A DNA stretch of 64,000 nt, from the NCBI RefSeq assembly GCF_001270065.2, contig NZ_LFYT02000020.1, forward strand, positions 1 through 64,000. Direction: 5' to 3'. Under the pieces are notes generated by a model, which was not told the DNA's origin, ran no database searches, and worked only from the letters and a program-made list of their open reading frames with translations. Positions 48,377-56,997 of the stretch are shown piece by piece. The position numbers and the translations under genes are program-made. The DNA comes from Limnohabitans planktonicus II-D5. Its GTDB lineage: Bacteria > Pseudomonadota > Gammaproteobacteria > Burkholderiales > Burkholderiaceae_C. Every line of letters begins with the position of its first letter. Within the stretch, counting starts at the first letter, position 1.

Positions 48377-49381
48377 ATGAACAGCATCGACATTGACGTG
48401 ATCCGCACCGCCCTCGACTGGCAAAGCCGGGGCCACCGCGTGGTGATGGGCACGGTGGTGCGCACCTGGGGTTCGGCCCCACGGCCCCCTGGCTCGCTCA
48501 TGATCATTCGGGATGATGGCCAAGTGGCTGGATCGGTCTCGGGCGGCTGCATCGAAGACGATTTGATCCGCCGTGTGGCCGCAGGCGAGCTGGCCCTGCG
48601 CCTGCCCGACACCACCACCTACGGCCAGACGGCCGAAGAGGTGCGCCGCTTTGGCCTGCCCTGCGGCGGCTCGGTGCAGGTGGTGCTGGAGCCACTGTCG
48701 GCCCAATCGCAGCTGCGCGAATTGCTGGTGCTGATCGAGCAACACCAGCGCGTGGAGCGCCGCATGGACATGGCCACGGGCATGGTCCGCATGAGTGCGG
48801 CCACCGAAGGCGACAAGTTGCAGTTTGACGGCCAAAGCCTGACCACGGTGCACGGCCCACGCCTGCGCTTGCTCATCATCGGTGGCGGGCAACTCTCGCG
48901 CTATTTGGCCCATATGGCCGTGATGCTGGACTACCAGGTCACGGTGTGCGAGCCGCGCGTCGAATACCACGAAGGCTGGGAAGCCATGACAGGCGTGACC
49001 TTGTCCAAAGAGATGCCCGACGACTTGGTGCTGGCCATGCGCCTGGACCACAACAGCGCGGTGGTAGCCGTCACACACGACCCCAAACTCGACGACCTGG
49101 CCCTGATGGAGGCGCTGCGTACCCCCGCGTTTTATGTCGGCGCATTGGGCTCGCAGCACAACAACGCGCAGCGCCGCAAACGCTTGCTCGACTTTGATGT
49201 GAGCGAAGAAGAAGTGCGCCAACTGCACGGCCCCGTGGGCCTGAACCTGGGCGCTTTGACACCCCCCGAAATTGCGCTGAGCATCGTGGCCGAAATGACC
49301 GCCTTGCGCCGGGGCACCGATTTGAGCCAGGCGCTGAGCAATTGGTCAGGCTCGAAGACGGTGTGTGGGCTGAGCGCCTGA
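48377..49381 (+). CDS. coxI: XdhC/CoxI family molybdoenzyme maturation protein
   Basis: A 334-residue member of the family that carries and sulfurates the molybdenum cofactor. The N-terminal domain (GTVVRTWGSAPRPPGS, SVSGGCIEDD, LPCGGSVQVVLEP) and the C-terminal Rossmann domain (LLIIGGGQLSRYLA, YVGALGSQHN, LNLGALTPPEIALSI) are complete. It could serve CoxL, the second hydroxylase that follows, or both. AGACAAGC precedes the start. Confidence 0.92.
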   Translation: MNSIDIDVIRTALDWQSRGHRVVMGTVVRTWGSAPRPPGSLMIIRDDGQVAGSVSGGCIEDDLIRRVAAGELALRLPDTTTYGQTAEEVRRFGLPCGGSVQVVLEPLSAQSQLRELLVLIEQHQRVERRMDMATGMVRMSAATEGDKLQFDGQSLTTVHGPRLRLLIIGGGQLSRYLAHMAVMLDYQVTVCEPRVEYHEGWEAMTGVTLSKEMPDDLVLAMRLDHNSAVVAVTHDPKLDDLALMEALRTPAFYVGALGSQHNNAQRRKRLLDFDVSEEEVRQLHGPVGLNLGALTPPEIALSIVAEMTALRRGTDLSQALSNWSGSKTVCGLSA

Positions 49382-49387
49382 GTCTTT

Positions 49388-49486
49388 TGTAGGCGTCGCA
49401 CCCCGTGCGCAATGGGCGTGGTACACGTCCTGATCTGTGGCCCGCACGCGGCCCCATCGCCCACAGGTTGGGCTCCTACAGGGAAA
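49388..49486. repeat. GTAGGAGC-type long inverted repeat
   Basis: TGTAGGCGTCGCACCCCGTG at the left and CATCGCCCACAGGTTGGGCT followed by CCTACA at the right form imperfect outer arms, with an inner GGCCGCGTGCGGGCC-like arm. The 271-bp gap before the iron-sulfur gene shows nothing else. Confidence 0.7.
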
Positions 49487-49652
49487 GGGCTTTGCGCCAC
49501 ACCACCCCTCAGGGTTTGCCCGTGTTTGAGCCTTGGGCGACAAGCCGACTTGAGCGATCGCTTTAACTTCTTTTTTTCACGGTGCAGGCGCAAGACATGG
49601 GTTTTGCGCGGCCACAGTCAGGCTGCATCGGTTGACACCACTGGAGACACGC

Positions 49653-50126
49653 ATGGTTCGATTGAAAGTCAATGGCGAGGCCGTGTCGGTCGATGCCAAG
49701 CCGGAGACCCCTTTGCTGTGGATCATCCGCGAAAAGCTCAACCTCACCGGCACCAAGTTCGGCTGCGGCATTGCGCAGTGCGGTGCCTGCACCGTGCACC
49801 TGAACGGTCAGCCGGTGCGTTCATGCGCGCTGCCCCTGTCGGCAGCCGAGGGCAAAGACATCACCACGGTGGAAGGCCTGATGAAAACGCCCACAGGCCA
49901 GGCACTGCAAGCCGGTTGGGTCAAAGCACAAGCACCGCAATGCGGCTACTGCCAGTCGGGTCAGCTCATGACAGCGGCCAAGGTGATCAGCGTGGTCAAA
50001 AAGAACCTCAGCCGCACTGAGATTTTGGAAGCCATGAGCGGCAACATCTGCCGCTGCGGCACCTACAACCAGATCGCCAGCGCGGTCTCGCACGCGCAGA
50101 AAACCCTCCAAGGAGGCAAGGCATGA
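49653..50126 (+). CDS. (2Fe-2S)-binding subunit of a molybdenum hydroxylase (IorA-like)
   Basis: A 157-residue protein with the two-cluster layout of xanthine oxidase-family small subunits: C38, C43, C46, C58 and C97, C100, C133, C135. The start is ATG MVRLKVNGEAV with GGAG upstream; an earlier TTG is less likely. The stop overlaps the start of the large-subunit gene (ATGA). CGYCQSGQ is the form typical of isoquinoline 1-oxidoreductase-type enzymes rather than CO dehydrogenase. Confidence 0.92.
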   Translation: MVRLKVNGEAVSVDAKPETPLLWIIREKLNLTGTKFGCGIAQCGACTVHLNGQPVRSCALPLSAAEGKDITTVEGLMKTPTGQALQAGWVKAQAPQCGYCQSGQLMTAAKVISVVKKNLSRTEILEAMSGNICRCGTYNQIASAVSHAQKTLQGGKA

Positions 50127-52300
50127 AAACCATGAACACCCCTTTGACACCGAGCGTATCGCGCCGCTCCTTCATCCTCGGCTCGGGCGGTCTGGCCCTG
50201 GGCCTGTCCTTTGGCCTGACGCAAACCGAGCTGGCGCTGGCCCAAGCCCCCGGCGCGGCAGGCATGGCCCCCAACAGCTGGATCAACATTGGCCTGGACG
50301 GGGTGGTCACCTTGATGTCGCCCGCCTCCGAAATGGGCCAAGGCACCATGACCGCCATGCCCATGCTTTTGGCCGAAGAGATGGACCTGGACTGGAGCCA
50401 GGTGCGCGTGTTGCAGTCGCCCAGTGACCCCAAACGCTTTGGCAATCCCCGCTTTGGTGGCGGCATGACCACCGGCGCATCGCGCACGGTGCAAGGCTAT
50501 TACGAGCCTCTGCGCCTGGCTGGTGCCCAGGCCCGTTTGGTGATGGTGAACGCTGCGGCCCAAGCCATGGGCGTGCCTGCTGGCGAGCTGCGCACCGAAG
50601 CCAGCCGCGTGATCCACAGCAGCGGCCGCGCCATGACTTACGCCGACATTGCCAAGGTGGCCAAGCCCCCGGCCGAGCTGCCCAAGGTGGACAAGAGCAT
50701 GCTCAAGCCGATGGCGCAGTTCCGCCTGATCGGCAAAGACATTCCCCGCGTGGACGTGCCCGCCAAATCGAGCGGCCAGGCGCTGTACGGCATTGACCAG
50801 CGTTTGCCCGGCATGCTGTGGGCATCGGTGCTGCGTGCGCCGGTGCAAGGCGAGGTACCCGAAAGCGTGGACGACAGCGCTGCCCGTGCGGTGGCCGGTG
50901 TGAAAAACGTGGTGCGATTGCCCTACGGCGTGGCCGTGGTGGCCGATTCGTTTTTCACGGCCAAGACCGCACGCGACCAGCTCAAGGTGGTGTGGAGCCG
51001 CAACTCCAAAGCCCGCGTGCAGTACACCGACCAAATGCGCGTGGAATACACCAAGCGCGCCGAAGACCTGACGGACAAAGGCGTGGCCTTCATCGCGCAC
51101 GGCGACGCAGCGGCCAAGTTGGCGGGCGCCAGCAAAACCTTCAGTGCGTCCTACATCAGCGAGATGGTCAGCCACATTTGCCTGGAGCCCATGAACTGCA
51201 CAGCGCGTGTGGACGGCGACAAGATCGAAGTCTGGGCACCGGCGCAATCGGCCTCGTTTGTGACCGGCACGGTGGCGGGCGCGGGCGGCTTCAAGCCGGA
51301 AAACATCACCGTCAACATCACCTTGCTTGGGGGTGGTTTCGGCCGCCGCGTGGAAGCCGATTACTCGGCCGATGCAGCCCTTGTCGCCAAGGCCATGCCA
51401 GGCACGCCCATTCAGGTGATCTGGACCCGCGAAGACGACATGGTGCACGACAAGTACCGCCCCATGACCGGCCAGCACCTGGTGGCCGGGGTGGACGCAC
51501 AGGGCAAGATCGTGGGCCTGCTGCACCGCGTGGTGTCCGAGGGCATTTATTCACGCGTGGTGCCACCGGCTTTCAAAGCAGCTGGAGGCAAAGACGCCCC
51601 CGTGATGGAAGGGGTCGAAATCACCTACGACATCCCCGACCACAGCGCGCAGTTCATGATCGAAGAGCGCGGCATCCAGGCCGGCTTCTGGCGTGCAGTG
51701 GGCCCGGGCTACACCAAGTTCGCCATCGAGACCCTGATCGATGAAGTGGCGCGTGGCGTGAAAGCAGACCCAATGGCCTACCGCATGGACTTGCTGAAAA
51801 AACACCCGCGTGGCCAAGCCGTGCTCAAGGCCGTGGGCGACATGTCGCAATGGGGCAAAGCCAAGCTGCCCAAAGGCCATGCACTGGGCCTGGCATATTC
51901 AGATGCGTGGAACACCTATTGCGGCATGGTGGTGCAAGTGTCCATCGTCAAGGGCCGCCCCAAGGTGCACAAGGTCTGGGCAGCGGTGGACTGCGGTCAC
52001 GCTTTGCAGCCGCAAAACATCCAGGCGCAGATCGAAGGCTCAGTCATCTTTGGCTTGTCGGCCGCCTTGCACGAACGCATGGATTTCAGGGCCGGTGAAC
52101 CCCTGCAAACCAACCTGAACACCTACCAGGTGCTGCGCGCCAACGAAACGCCCGAAGTGTTCGTGAAGGTGATGCCCACCGACAACCACCCCGGTGGCAT
52201 TGGTGAAGTGGGCCTGCCGCCCTTGGCCCCGGCCATTGCCAATGCGATCGCGTCAATCAACGGCAAGCGCTTGCGTGCTTTGCCGCTGCCGATGGTGTGA
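50123..52300 (+). CDS. Molybdopterin-binding large subunit of an IorB-like aldehyde/isoquinoline oxidoreductase
   Basis: A 725-residue catalytic subunit. The N-terminus has a twin-arginine signal (SRRSFILGSGGLALGLSFGL, residues 13-32), so the complex acts in the periplasm. GGGFGRRVEADY and GEVGLPPLAPAIANA are pterin-binding and active-site loops. No FAD subunit and no cytochrome c gene are adjacent; relatives pass electrons to cytochrome. Substrate unknown; candidates are aldehydes and N-heterocycles. Confidence 0.9.
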   Translation: MKTMNTPLTPSVSRRSFILGSGGLALGLSFGLTQTELALAQAPGAAGMAPNSWINIGLDGVVTLMSPASEMGQGTMTAMPMLLAEEMDLDWSQVRVLQSPSDPKRFGNPRFGGGMTTGASRTVQGYYEPLRLAGAQARLVMVNAAAQAMGVPAGELRTEASRVIHSSGRAMTYADIAKVAKPPAELPKVDKSMLKPMAQFRLIGKDIPRVDVPAKSSGQALYGIDQRLPGMLWASVLRAPVQGEVPESVDDSAARAVAGVKNVVRLPYGVAVVADSFFTAKTARDQLKVVWSRNSKARVQYTDQMRVEYTKRAEDLTDKGVAFIAHGDAAAKLAGASKTFSASYISEMVSHICLEPMNCTARVDGDKIEVWAPAQSASFVTGTVAGAGGFKPENITVNITLLGGGFGRRVEADYSADAALVAKAMPGTPIQVIWTREDDMVHDKYRPMTGQHLVAGVDAQGKIVGLLHRVVSEGIYSRVVPPAFKAAGGKDAPVMEGVEITYDIPDHSAQFMIEERGIQAGFWRAVGPGYTKFAIETLIDEVARGVKADPMAYRMDLLKKHPRGQAVLKAVGDMSQWGKAKLPKGHALGLAYSDAWNTYCGMVVQVSIVKGRPKVHKVWAAVDCGHALQPQNIQAQIEGSVIFGLSAALHERMDFRAGEPLQTNLNTYQVLRANETPEVFVKVMPTDNHPGGIGEVGLPPLAPAIANAIASINGKRLRALPLPMV

Positions 52301-52344
52301 TTTTGGAGTCGCTCAGGCCAAGGCAACCTGCGCCTTGGCCTGAA

Positions 52345-52526
52345 TGATCCGGCTCGCTGAAGTTTGCAATGTGTGAGACATGTCCTCTCGCCACTCGCCA
52401 CTCGCCACTCGCCACTCGCCACTCGCAGAGTACGACATGATGGGTTTCGGCGCAGGCCCATGTCGGGGTCTTCGACCGCCGACCTACAACATCTTTGCGC
52501 ATTGAAAACTTCACAAGGCCGCATCC
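52345..52526. mobile_element. MITE-like element, copy 3 (GTCGG core)
   Basis: The left end GATCCGGCTCGCTGAAGTTT and the right end, the complement of GATGCGGCCTTGTGAAGTTT, are inverted repeats. The core holds the GTCGG hairpin. A 7-bp microsatellite expansion lies inside. It is directly downstream of the IorB-like gene; the 52301-52725 gap holds only this and one more hairpin. Confidence 0.75.
52387..52426. repeat. 7-bp microsatellite within MITE copy 3
   Basis: CTCGCCA is repeated five times in perfect tandem, followed by CTCGC. Sister copies of the element have a single CACTCGC at this point. Confidence 0.9.
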
Positions 52527-52560
52527 ACAGATTCGAAAGGGGTGGTGGTGATCGGGCACT

Positions 52561-52622
52561 TGTCGGGGCTAAAGCCACCGACCTACGGGGGACTTTGTAG
52601 GTCGGCAGCTTTAGCTCCGACA
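52561..52622. repeat. GTCGG-type hairpin, long arms
   Basis: Arms 52561-52586 and 52597-52622 pair at 23 of 26 positions around a 10-base loop (TGTCGGGGCTAAAGCC and GGCAGCTTTAGCTCCGACA). Confidence 0.85.
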
Positions 52623-52725
52623 GGGTTAGTCGGGGCTGCATGTCAACTCTGTTGCCACAAACTTACCGGAATGCAGTAGCAAAACCATGTCAGTCTTCAT
52701 AAGGCCGCATCTATTGCGCCAGGCA

Positions 52726-53469
52726 TCAAGCCCAAATCACGTCCACGATCAGTTTGATGGAAATCAGCAGCAAGCCCACTTGCACCCCTTTGAAGAACCA
52801 GTCATCAGCGATCTTGCGTGTGAGGTAGGCGCCCGCCACGGTGCCCGCCAAGGCAAACGGGATCAGCACCAAGGCGCCCATCAGTTCGCTCGGGCCATAC
52901 GGCTGTAGCGCGTGGTAAGGCCCCAGCTTGGCCAGGTTGATGCATGCAAAATACAAGGTCGAGGTGCCCGCAAACACCAACTTGGGCAGTTTTTGGGGCA
53001 AGAGGTAAACCTGAAACGGTGGCCCACCCGCATGCGAGATGAAGCTGGTGCAACCCGACAAACCGCCCCAAAACAATCCCTTTTTCCAGTTCGCGGGGCG
53101 TGGCGCTTGCGCGTTTTTGCGCTTGCGCCAGGCGTTGAGCACAAAGCCCACGCCCATGAGGCCGATCATCATTTTCACGGCCGTGTCCGACACCAACGAA
53201 GCGGTGAGCCATCCCACCAGCACCCCGCCCACGCCTGCGGGTATGAGGATTTTCAGGTTGATGGCACTGAAGTTTTTGCGGTAAAGCCACAAGCCCACCG
53301 CGTCAGAGATGATGTAAATCGGCAGCAGCATCACCACCGCTTTGACCGGGGACATGAACAGCGAAAGAATGGGCACAGACAGCATGCCCACGGTGGGCAA
53401 GCCGCCTTTGGACAGGCCCACCAGGGCCGCCGCCAGCCCTGCCCAGATCAGGTAAGTTGCATCTGCCAT
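52726..53469 (-). CDS. TauE/SafE family sulfite exporter-like permease
   Basis: A 247-residue membrane protein with about eight segments and the duplicated TauE core (GLSKGGLPTVGMLSVPIL near residue 18; GGLSGCTSFISHAGGPPF near 135). The family exports sulfite, sulfoacetate or other small anions. The start is MADATYLIWAG; the longer frame starts inside MITE copy 4. It stands alone, with no sulfur genes nearby. Confidence 0.9.
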   Translation of the reverse strand: MADATYLIWAGLAAALVGLSKGGLPTVGMLSVPILSLFMSPVKAVVMLLPIYIISDAVGLWLYRKNFSAINLKILIPAGVGGVLVGWLTASLVSDTAVKMMIGLMGVGFVLNAWRKRKNAQAPRPANWKKGLFWGGLSGCTSFISHAGGPPFQVYLLPQKLPKLVFAGTSTLYFACINLAKLGPYHALQPYGPSELMGALVLIPFALAGTVAGAYLTRKIADDWFFKGVQVGLLLISIKLIVDVIWA

Positions 53470-53480
53470 GTCATATTTTT

Positions 53481-53639
53481 GATTCGGCCCTATGAAGTGT
53501 TCAATACTCAAAAATGTTGCAGGTCGGCGGTCGAAGACCCCGACATGGGCCAGTGCCGAGACCCATCATGTCGGACTCTGCGAGTACCGACCTACGAGAT
53601 GAAATTTCTCACACATTTCAAACTTCAGCGTCCCGGATG
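53481..53639. mobile_element. MITE-like element, copy 4 (GTCGG core)
   Basis: GATTCGGCCCTATGAAGTGT at the left and the complement of CATCCGGGACGCTGAAGTTT at the right are terminal inverted repeats. Inside are GGTCGGCGGTCGAAGACCCC and ATGTCGGACTCTGCGAGTAC. It lies just upstream of the TauE-like gene start. Confidence 0.78.
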
Positions 53640-53694
53640 TATGGGCGCTGCTCTGTGCTCAGCCCTGATCGCACCCCTGTTCGAATCTGCGTGC

Positions 53695-54528
53695 TCATAA
53701 ATAGCCGCGCGCCCAGCCCAGGCCGCGTGAAGTACCGCCCGCCGACGCATCGGCCGGGTTGTACTCGCAGCCAATCCATCCGTCCCAACCGCATTCGGCG
53801 CTGACTTTGTCAATCGTCTGGAAGATGTGTGTCCAGTTCACCTCGCCCGTGCCCGGCTCGTGGCGGTGCGGCACTTCGGCAATCTGAAAATGCCCCACCC
53901 GACCCGTGGGCAGGTACTGGGCAATCTTGGCGCTCAAGTCACCCTCGACGATCTGGCAATGAAACAGGTCCATCTGCACCTTGACGTTGTCTGCGCCCAC
54001 CGCACGCACGATGCGGTGTGCGTGGTCTTGTCGGTTGAGGTGAAAGCCCGGCACGCTGCGGGTGTTGATCGGCTCGATCAGCACATCGCGCCCGGCCTTG
54101 GCGGCTTCGACGGCGGCCCATTGCAAGTTGCTGATGAGTGTGGCGTCGGCCGCTTCAGCTTCTGCGCCTGATGCACGCAAGCCGACCATGGCGTGGATGC
54201 GCGGGCAGTTCAGCGCATCGGCATACACCAAAGCTTGTTCTATACCGACCCTGAACTCGGCTTCGCGCCCGGGCACACTGGCCGTGCCCCGGCTGCCGCT
54301 CTCCCAAGCTTGGGTGAAGCTCGCGCTGTCGGTGCCACCGGGTGGCGTGTTGAACAGCACCTGCTGCAAGCCGTTGGCCTTCAAGCGGGCGACCAGCTCT
54401 TGTGCTGGGAATGCGTAGGGAAACAAGTACTCCACGGCCTTGAAACCGTCTTTGGCCGCGGCTTCAAAGCGGTCCAGAAATGGCAGGTCGGGGTACATCA
54501 TGGAGAGGTTGGCGGCAAAACGGGGCAT
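53695..54528 (-). CDS. otnI: 2-oxo-tetronate isomerase OtnI (hydroxypyruvate isomerase family)
   Basis: A 277-residue TIM-barrel of the xylose isomerase-like superfamily. FAANLSMMYPDLPFLDRF opens the protein; metal ligands fall in LIEPINTR, QMDLFHCQ and the late YNP segment. In four-carbon acid catabolism OtnI converts 2-oxo- to 3-oxo-tetronate. Its place in a row with otnC, otnK and an ltnD-like gene supports this role over plain hydroxypyruvate isomerase. Confidence 0.9.
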   Translation of the reverse strand: MPRFAANLSMMYPDLPFLDRFEAAAKDGFKAVEYLFPYAFPAQELVARLKANGLQQVLFNTPPGGTDSASFTQAWESGSRGTASVPGREAEFRVGIEQALVYADALNCPRIHAMVGLRASGAEAEAADATLISNLQWAAVEAAKAGRDVLIEPINTRSVPGFHLNRQDHAHRIVRAVGADNVKVQMDLFHCQIVEGDLSAKIAQYLPTGRVGHFQIAEVPHRHEPGTGEVNWTHIFQTIDKVSAECGWDGWIGCEYNPADASAGGTSRGLGWARGYL

Positions 54529-54571
54529 GGGTTTTCTTTCGGTCAGTGTTGATGGTGATGGACGACACGCA

Positions 54572-54672
54572 TGGATTGCCGCGCTTGGCTCGCAATGACA
54601 AAACCAGCGTCATCGCGAGGCGGGAGGCTACACACCGCCACGTCATCGCGAGGTACGAAGCGATCCATGGCA
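54572..54672. repeat. ATTGCGAG/GCAATCC-type palindromic repeat
   Basis: ATGGATTGCCGCGCTTGGCT followed by CGCAATGAC, then GTCATCGCGAGGTACGAAGC and GATCCATGG: opposed arms of the family that forms the 152-bp array. It fills the otnI-otnC gap. Confidence 0.75.
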
Positions 54673-54676
54673 GCGC

Positions 54677-55336
54677 TCACCACTTCGCGCCAAAGGTCTG
54701 GCGCAGTTCCTCCAGTTCGCTGGCGGTCAATGGCGTGGTGTGGGTGGCCAACAGCATGAGCCGCGCGGTTTCTTCGAGTTCTTCGAGCGTGGCCATGGCG
54801 GCCGCAGGCGTGTCGTGCCACACATTGGGCCCCAGACGCGGCAGCATCACGGCGCGAATGGGTGTGCCTTGCGCGGCATGGCTGCGGATCAGGTCGGCCA
54901 CCTCTTGCGCCGCCTGAGTGCTGCCGGGGCGGTGATAGGGCAACAGCGGCACATGGCCGACTTTCATCACAAAGTAGGGGGTGATGGGTGCCAGCAACTC
55001 AGGACCGACGGCGTTCAGGCTGAGCGCCACGCAATGCGTGCTGTGGGTATGGATGACGCAACGTGTGTCCGCATCGGTTTCGCAAGCAGCGGCGTAAATT
55101 TGGCGGTGCAAGGCGATGGTTTTGCTGCCCTTGTCGCCGCTGACTTGTTTGCCCTGCACATCCAGCTTGGCCAGTCGTGCCGGGTCCAGAAAACCCAGAC
55201 AGGCGTCGGTGGGGGTGATCAAAAAGCCGTCATCGAGACGCACGCTGATGTTGCCCGCCGTGGCGTGCACATAGCCCCGCTCAAACAAGCTGCGGCCCAC
55301 GCGGCAGATCTCTTCGCGTGCTTGGGATTCATTCAT
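54677..55336 (-). CDS. otnC: 3-oxo-tetronate 4-phosphate decarboxylase OtnC (class II aldolase family)
   Basis: A 219-residue aldolase/adducin-fold zinc protein. Metal histidines lie in IHTHSTHC (about residues 98-105) and VGHVPLLPYHRPG (about 130-142). In the pathway it decarboxylates 3-oxo-tetronate 4-phosphate to dihydroxyacetone phosphate. It is separated from otnK by a 271-bp repeat-filled gap. Confidence 0.9.
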   Translation of the reverse strand: MNESQAREEICRVGRSLFERGYVHATAGNISVRLDDGFLITPTDACLGFLDPARLAKLDVQGKQVSGDKGSKTIALHRQIYAAACETDADTRCVIHTHSTHCVALSLNAVGPELLAPITPYFVMKVGHVPLLPYHRPGSTQAAQEVADLIRSHAAQGTPIRAVMLPRLGPNVWHDTPAAAMATLEELEETARLMLLATHTTPLTASELEELRQTFGAKW

Positions 55337-55387
55337 GCGAGGTCTCCAAAACTCGTTGCAGCATTCAAAAATACGGACTCTTTCAAA

Positions 55388-55570
55388 ATGTCGGACTCTT
55401 CGAGTGCCGACCTACAAGATAGCCTGCCCTGACATGCCCTGCCCTGACATGCGCACGCGCTACGCTGAAATTGCGTTTGCGTATTGCCTGCATCACACCG
55501 ACGACATCCAACTCTGTGTCACGACCATGTCGGACTCTTCGAGTGCCGACCTACAAGATAGCTTGCCCTG
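55388..55570. repeat. Two 44-bp direct repeats in the otnC-otnK gap
   Basis: ATGTCGGACTCTTCGAGTGC and the sequence that follows, ending in TGCCCTG, occur at 55388-55431 and 55527-55570 with one mismatch. They belong to the GTCGG family, and a GTCGGTGGTCGAAGACCCCG block follows the second copy. Confidence 0.88.
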
Positions 55571-55607
55571 TAGGTCGGTGGTCGAAGACCCCGACGTTGG
55601 GGAGCGT

Positions 55608-56876
55608 TCAACGCAACACCCCAAAGGCTTTGCTGAAAAAGTCTTCGGTGCCGAAGTTACCTGACTTGAGCGTGATGTGCACACCTGAAGGTGCATGGCA
55701 CCACGGCACACCGGGGTCGATTTGTGGGCCAATTTGCAACTGCGCAACGCCCAGCGCCTGCACACAAGCGCCCGAGGTCTCGCCGCCCGCCACGACCAGC
55801 TGCTTCACGCCCAAATCGGCCAAGCCACGCGCCACAGCGGCCAGCGCGTGTTCAACCAAAGCGCCCGCCTCGGCCACACCCAACTGCGTCTGCACGGCTT
55901 TGACGGCCTCGGGCTCGGCGGTGGAATACACCAGCACCGGGCCGTCCTGGAGCAGCGGCGCGGCCCAAGCCAGCACCTGCTGTACAACCGCGTCGCTTTG
56001 GCCGTGCATCAGCGCCGCAGGGTTGATCGCCATCGCGGGGCGGCCGGAAGCTTTGAAGTGCGCCACTTGCGCATTGGTGGCCAAAGAGCAACTGCCCGAG
56101 ACCACGGCTTGCCAACCACCAGCCGCTGGCAACTGGCTGGCTTGCAAAGAAGGCTCCAGACCAAAGTTGGCGGGCAGGCCAATCGCCACGCCCGAACCGG
56201 CGGTCACCAGCGGCATGTCCTTCAAGGCAGGCCCCAGAAGATGCAGGTCGTCGTTGCTGGTCGCGTCCACCACGGCCACGCCCACACCTTCGGCACGTAG
56301 CGCGGCAATCCGTTCGCGGATGGCCGCCGCGCCAAGGACGACGGTTTTGTAGTCGATCAGGCCCACCTTGCGTTTCGTTTGTGCTTGCATCACGCGCACC
56401 AGGTTCGCATCCTGCATGGGCGTTAGAGGGTGGTTTTGCATGCCCGATTCGTTGAGCAGCACATTGCCCGCGAACAGGTAACCTTTGAACACGGTGCGGC
56501 CGTTGTCCGGAAAGGCGGGGGTGGCGATGGTGAAGTCCGTGCCCAGCGCGTCCATCAGCGCTTCGGTCACGGGGCCGATGTTGCCTTCGGGCGTGCTGTC
56601 AAAGGTCGAGCAGTATTTGAAATAAATCTGCTGCGCCCCTTGGGCCTGCAACCACTTCAAGGCGTCGAGCGACTGCGCGATGGCCTCAGCAGCCGCAATG
56701 GTGCGCGACTTGAGCGCCACCACCACCGCATCCACATCGGTGGCCAGTGGCCCAGTGGGCACGCCAATGGTTTGCACCACCCGCATGCCCGAGCGCACCA
56801 GGTTGTTGGCGAGGTCCGTCGCACCGGTGAAGTCGTCGGCGATGCATCCGAGTTTCAAGCAAGCGTTATTCGGCAT
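55608..56876 (-). CDS. otnK: 3-oxo-tetronate 4-kinase OtnK (DUF1537 family)
   Basis: A 422-residue four-carbon acid sugar kinase. The N-terminal domain opens with LGCIADDFTGATDLANNLV and the C-terminal domain carries GGETSGACVQALG near residue 375. It phosphorylates 3-oxo-tetronate before OtnC acts. Start MPNNACLKLG is chosen because AAGGA is seven bases upstream; an ATG two codons earlier is too close to it. Confidence 0.92.
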   Translation of the reverse strand: MPNNACLKLGCIADDFTGATDLANNLVRSGMRVVQTIGVPTGPLATDVDAVVVALKSRTIAAAEAIAQSLDALKWLQAQGAQQIYFKYCSTFDSTPEGNIGPVTEALMDALGTDFTIATPAFPDNGRTVFKGYLFAGNVLLNESGMQNHPLTPMQDANLVRVMQAQTKRKVGLIDYKTVVLGAAAIRERIAALRAEGVGVAVVDATSNDDLHLLGPALKDMPLVTAGSGVAIGLPANFGLEPSLQASQLPAAGGWQAVVSGSCSLATNAQVAHFKASGRPAMAINPAALMHGQSDAVVQQVLAWAAPLLQDGPVLVYSTAEPEAVKAVQTQLGVAEAGALVEHALAAVARGLADLGVKQLVVAGGETSGACVQALGVAQLQIGPQIDPGVPWCHAPSGVHITLKSGNFGTEDFFSKAFGVLR

Positions 56877-56934
56877 GTCCATGTCCTTGGCTATTGTTTC
56901 AAACGATGGCAAGAGGGGTAGATGTGTAGGAGCT

Positions 56935-56992
56935 TGCCTGCAAGCGATCCCCCGTGGACCGCAAGCCATCGCCAACAGGCTGGCTCCTGCAA
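56935..56992. repeat. GTAGGAGC-type hairpin between otnK and ltnD
   Basis: TGTAGGAGCTTGCCTGCAAG and CAACAGGCTGGCTCCTGCA are opposed arms with an inner GCGAT..ATCGC pair, the best-preserved hairpin of this family in the window. Confidence 0.8.
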
Positions 56993-56997
56993 ACGAA

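Noticed and set aside
50063-51526. 487-codon minus-strand frame opposite the IorB-like gene
   Set aside because: Antisense shadow; His/Gly-rich, no motif, no ribosome binding site of note.
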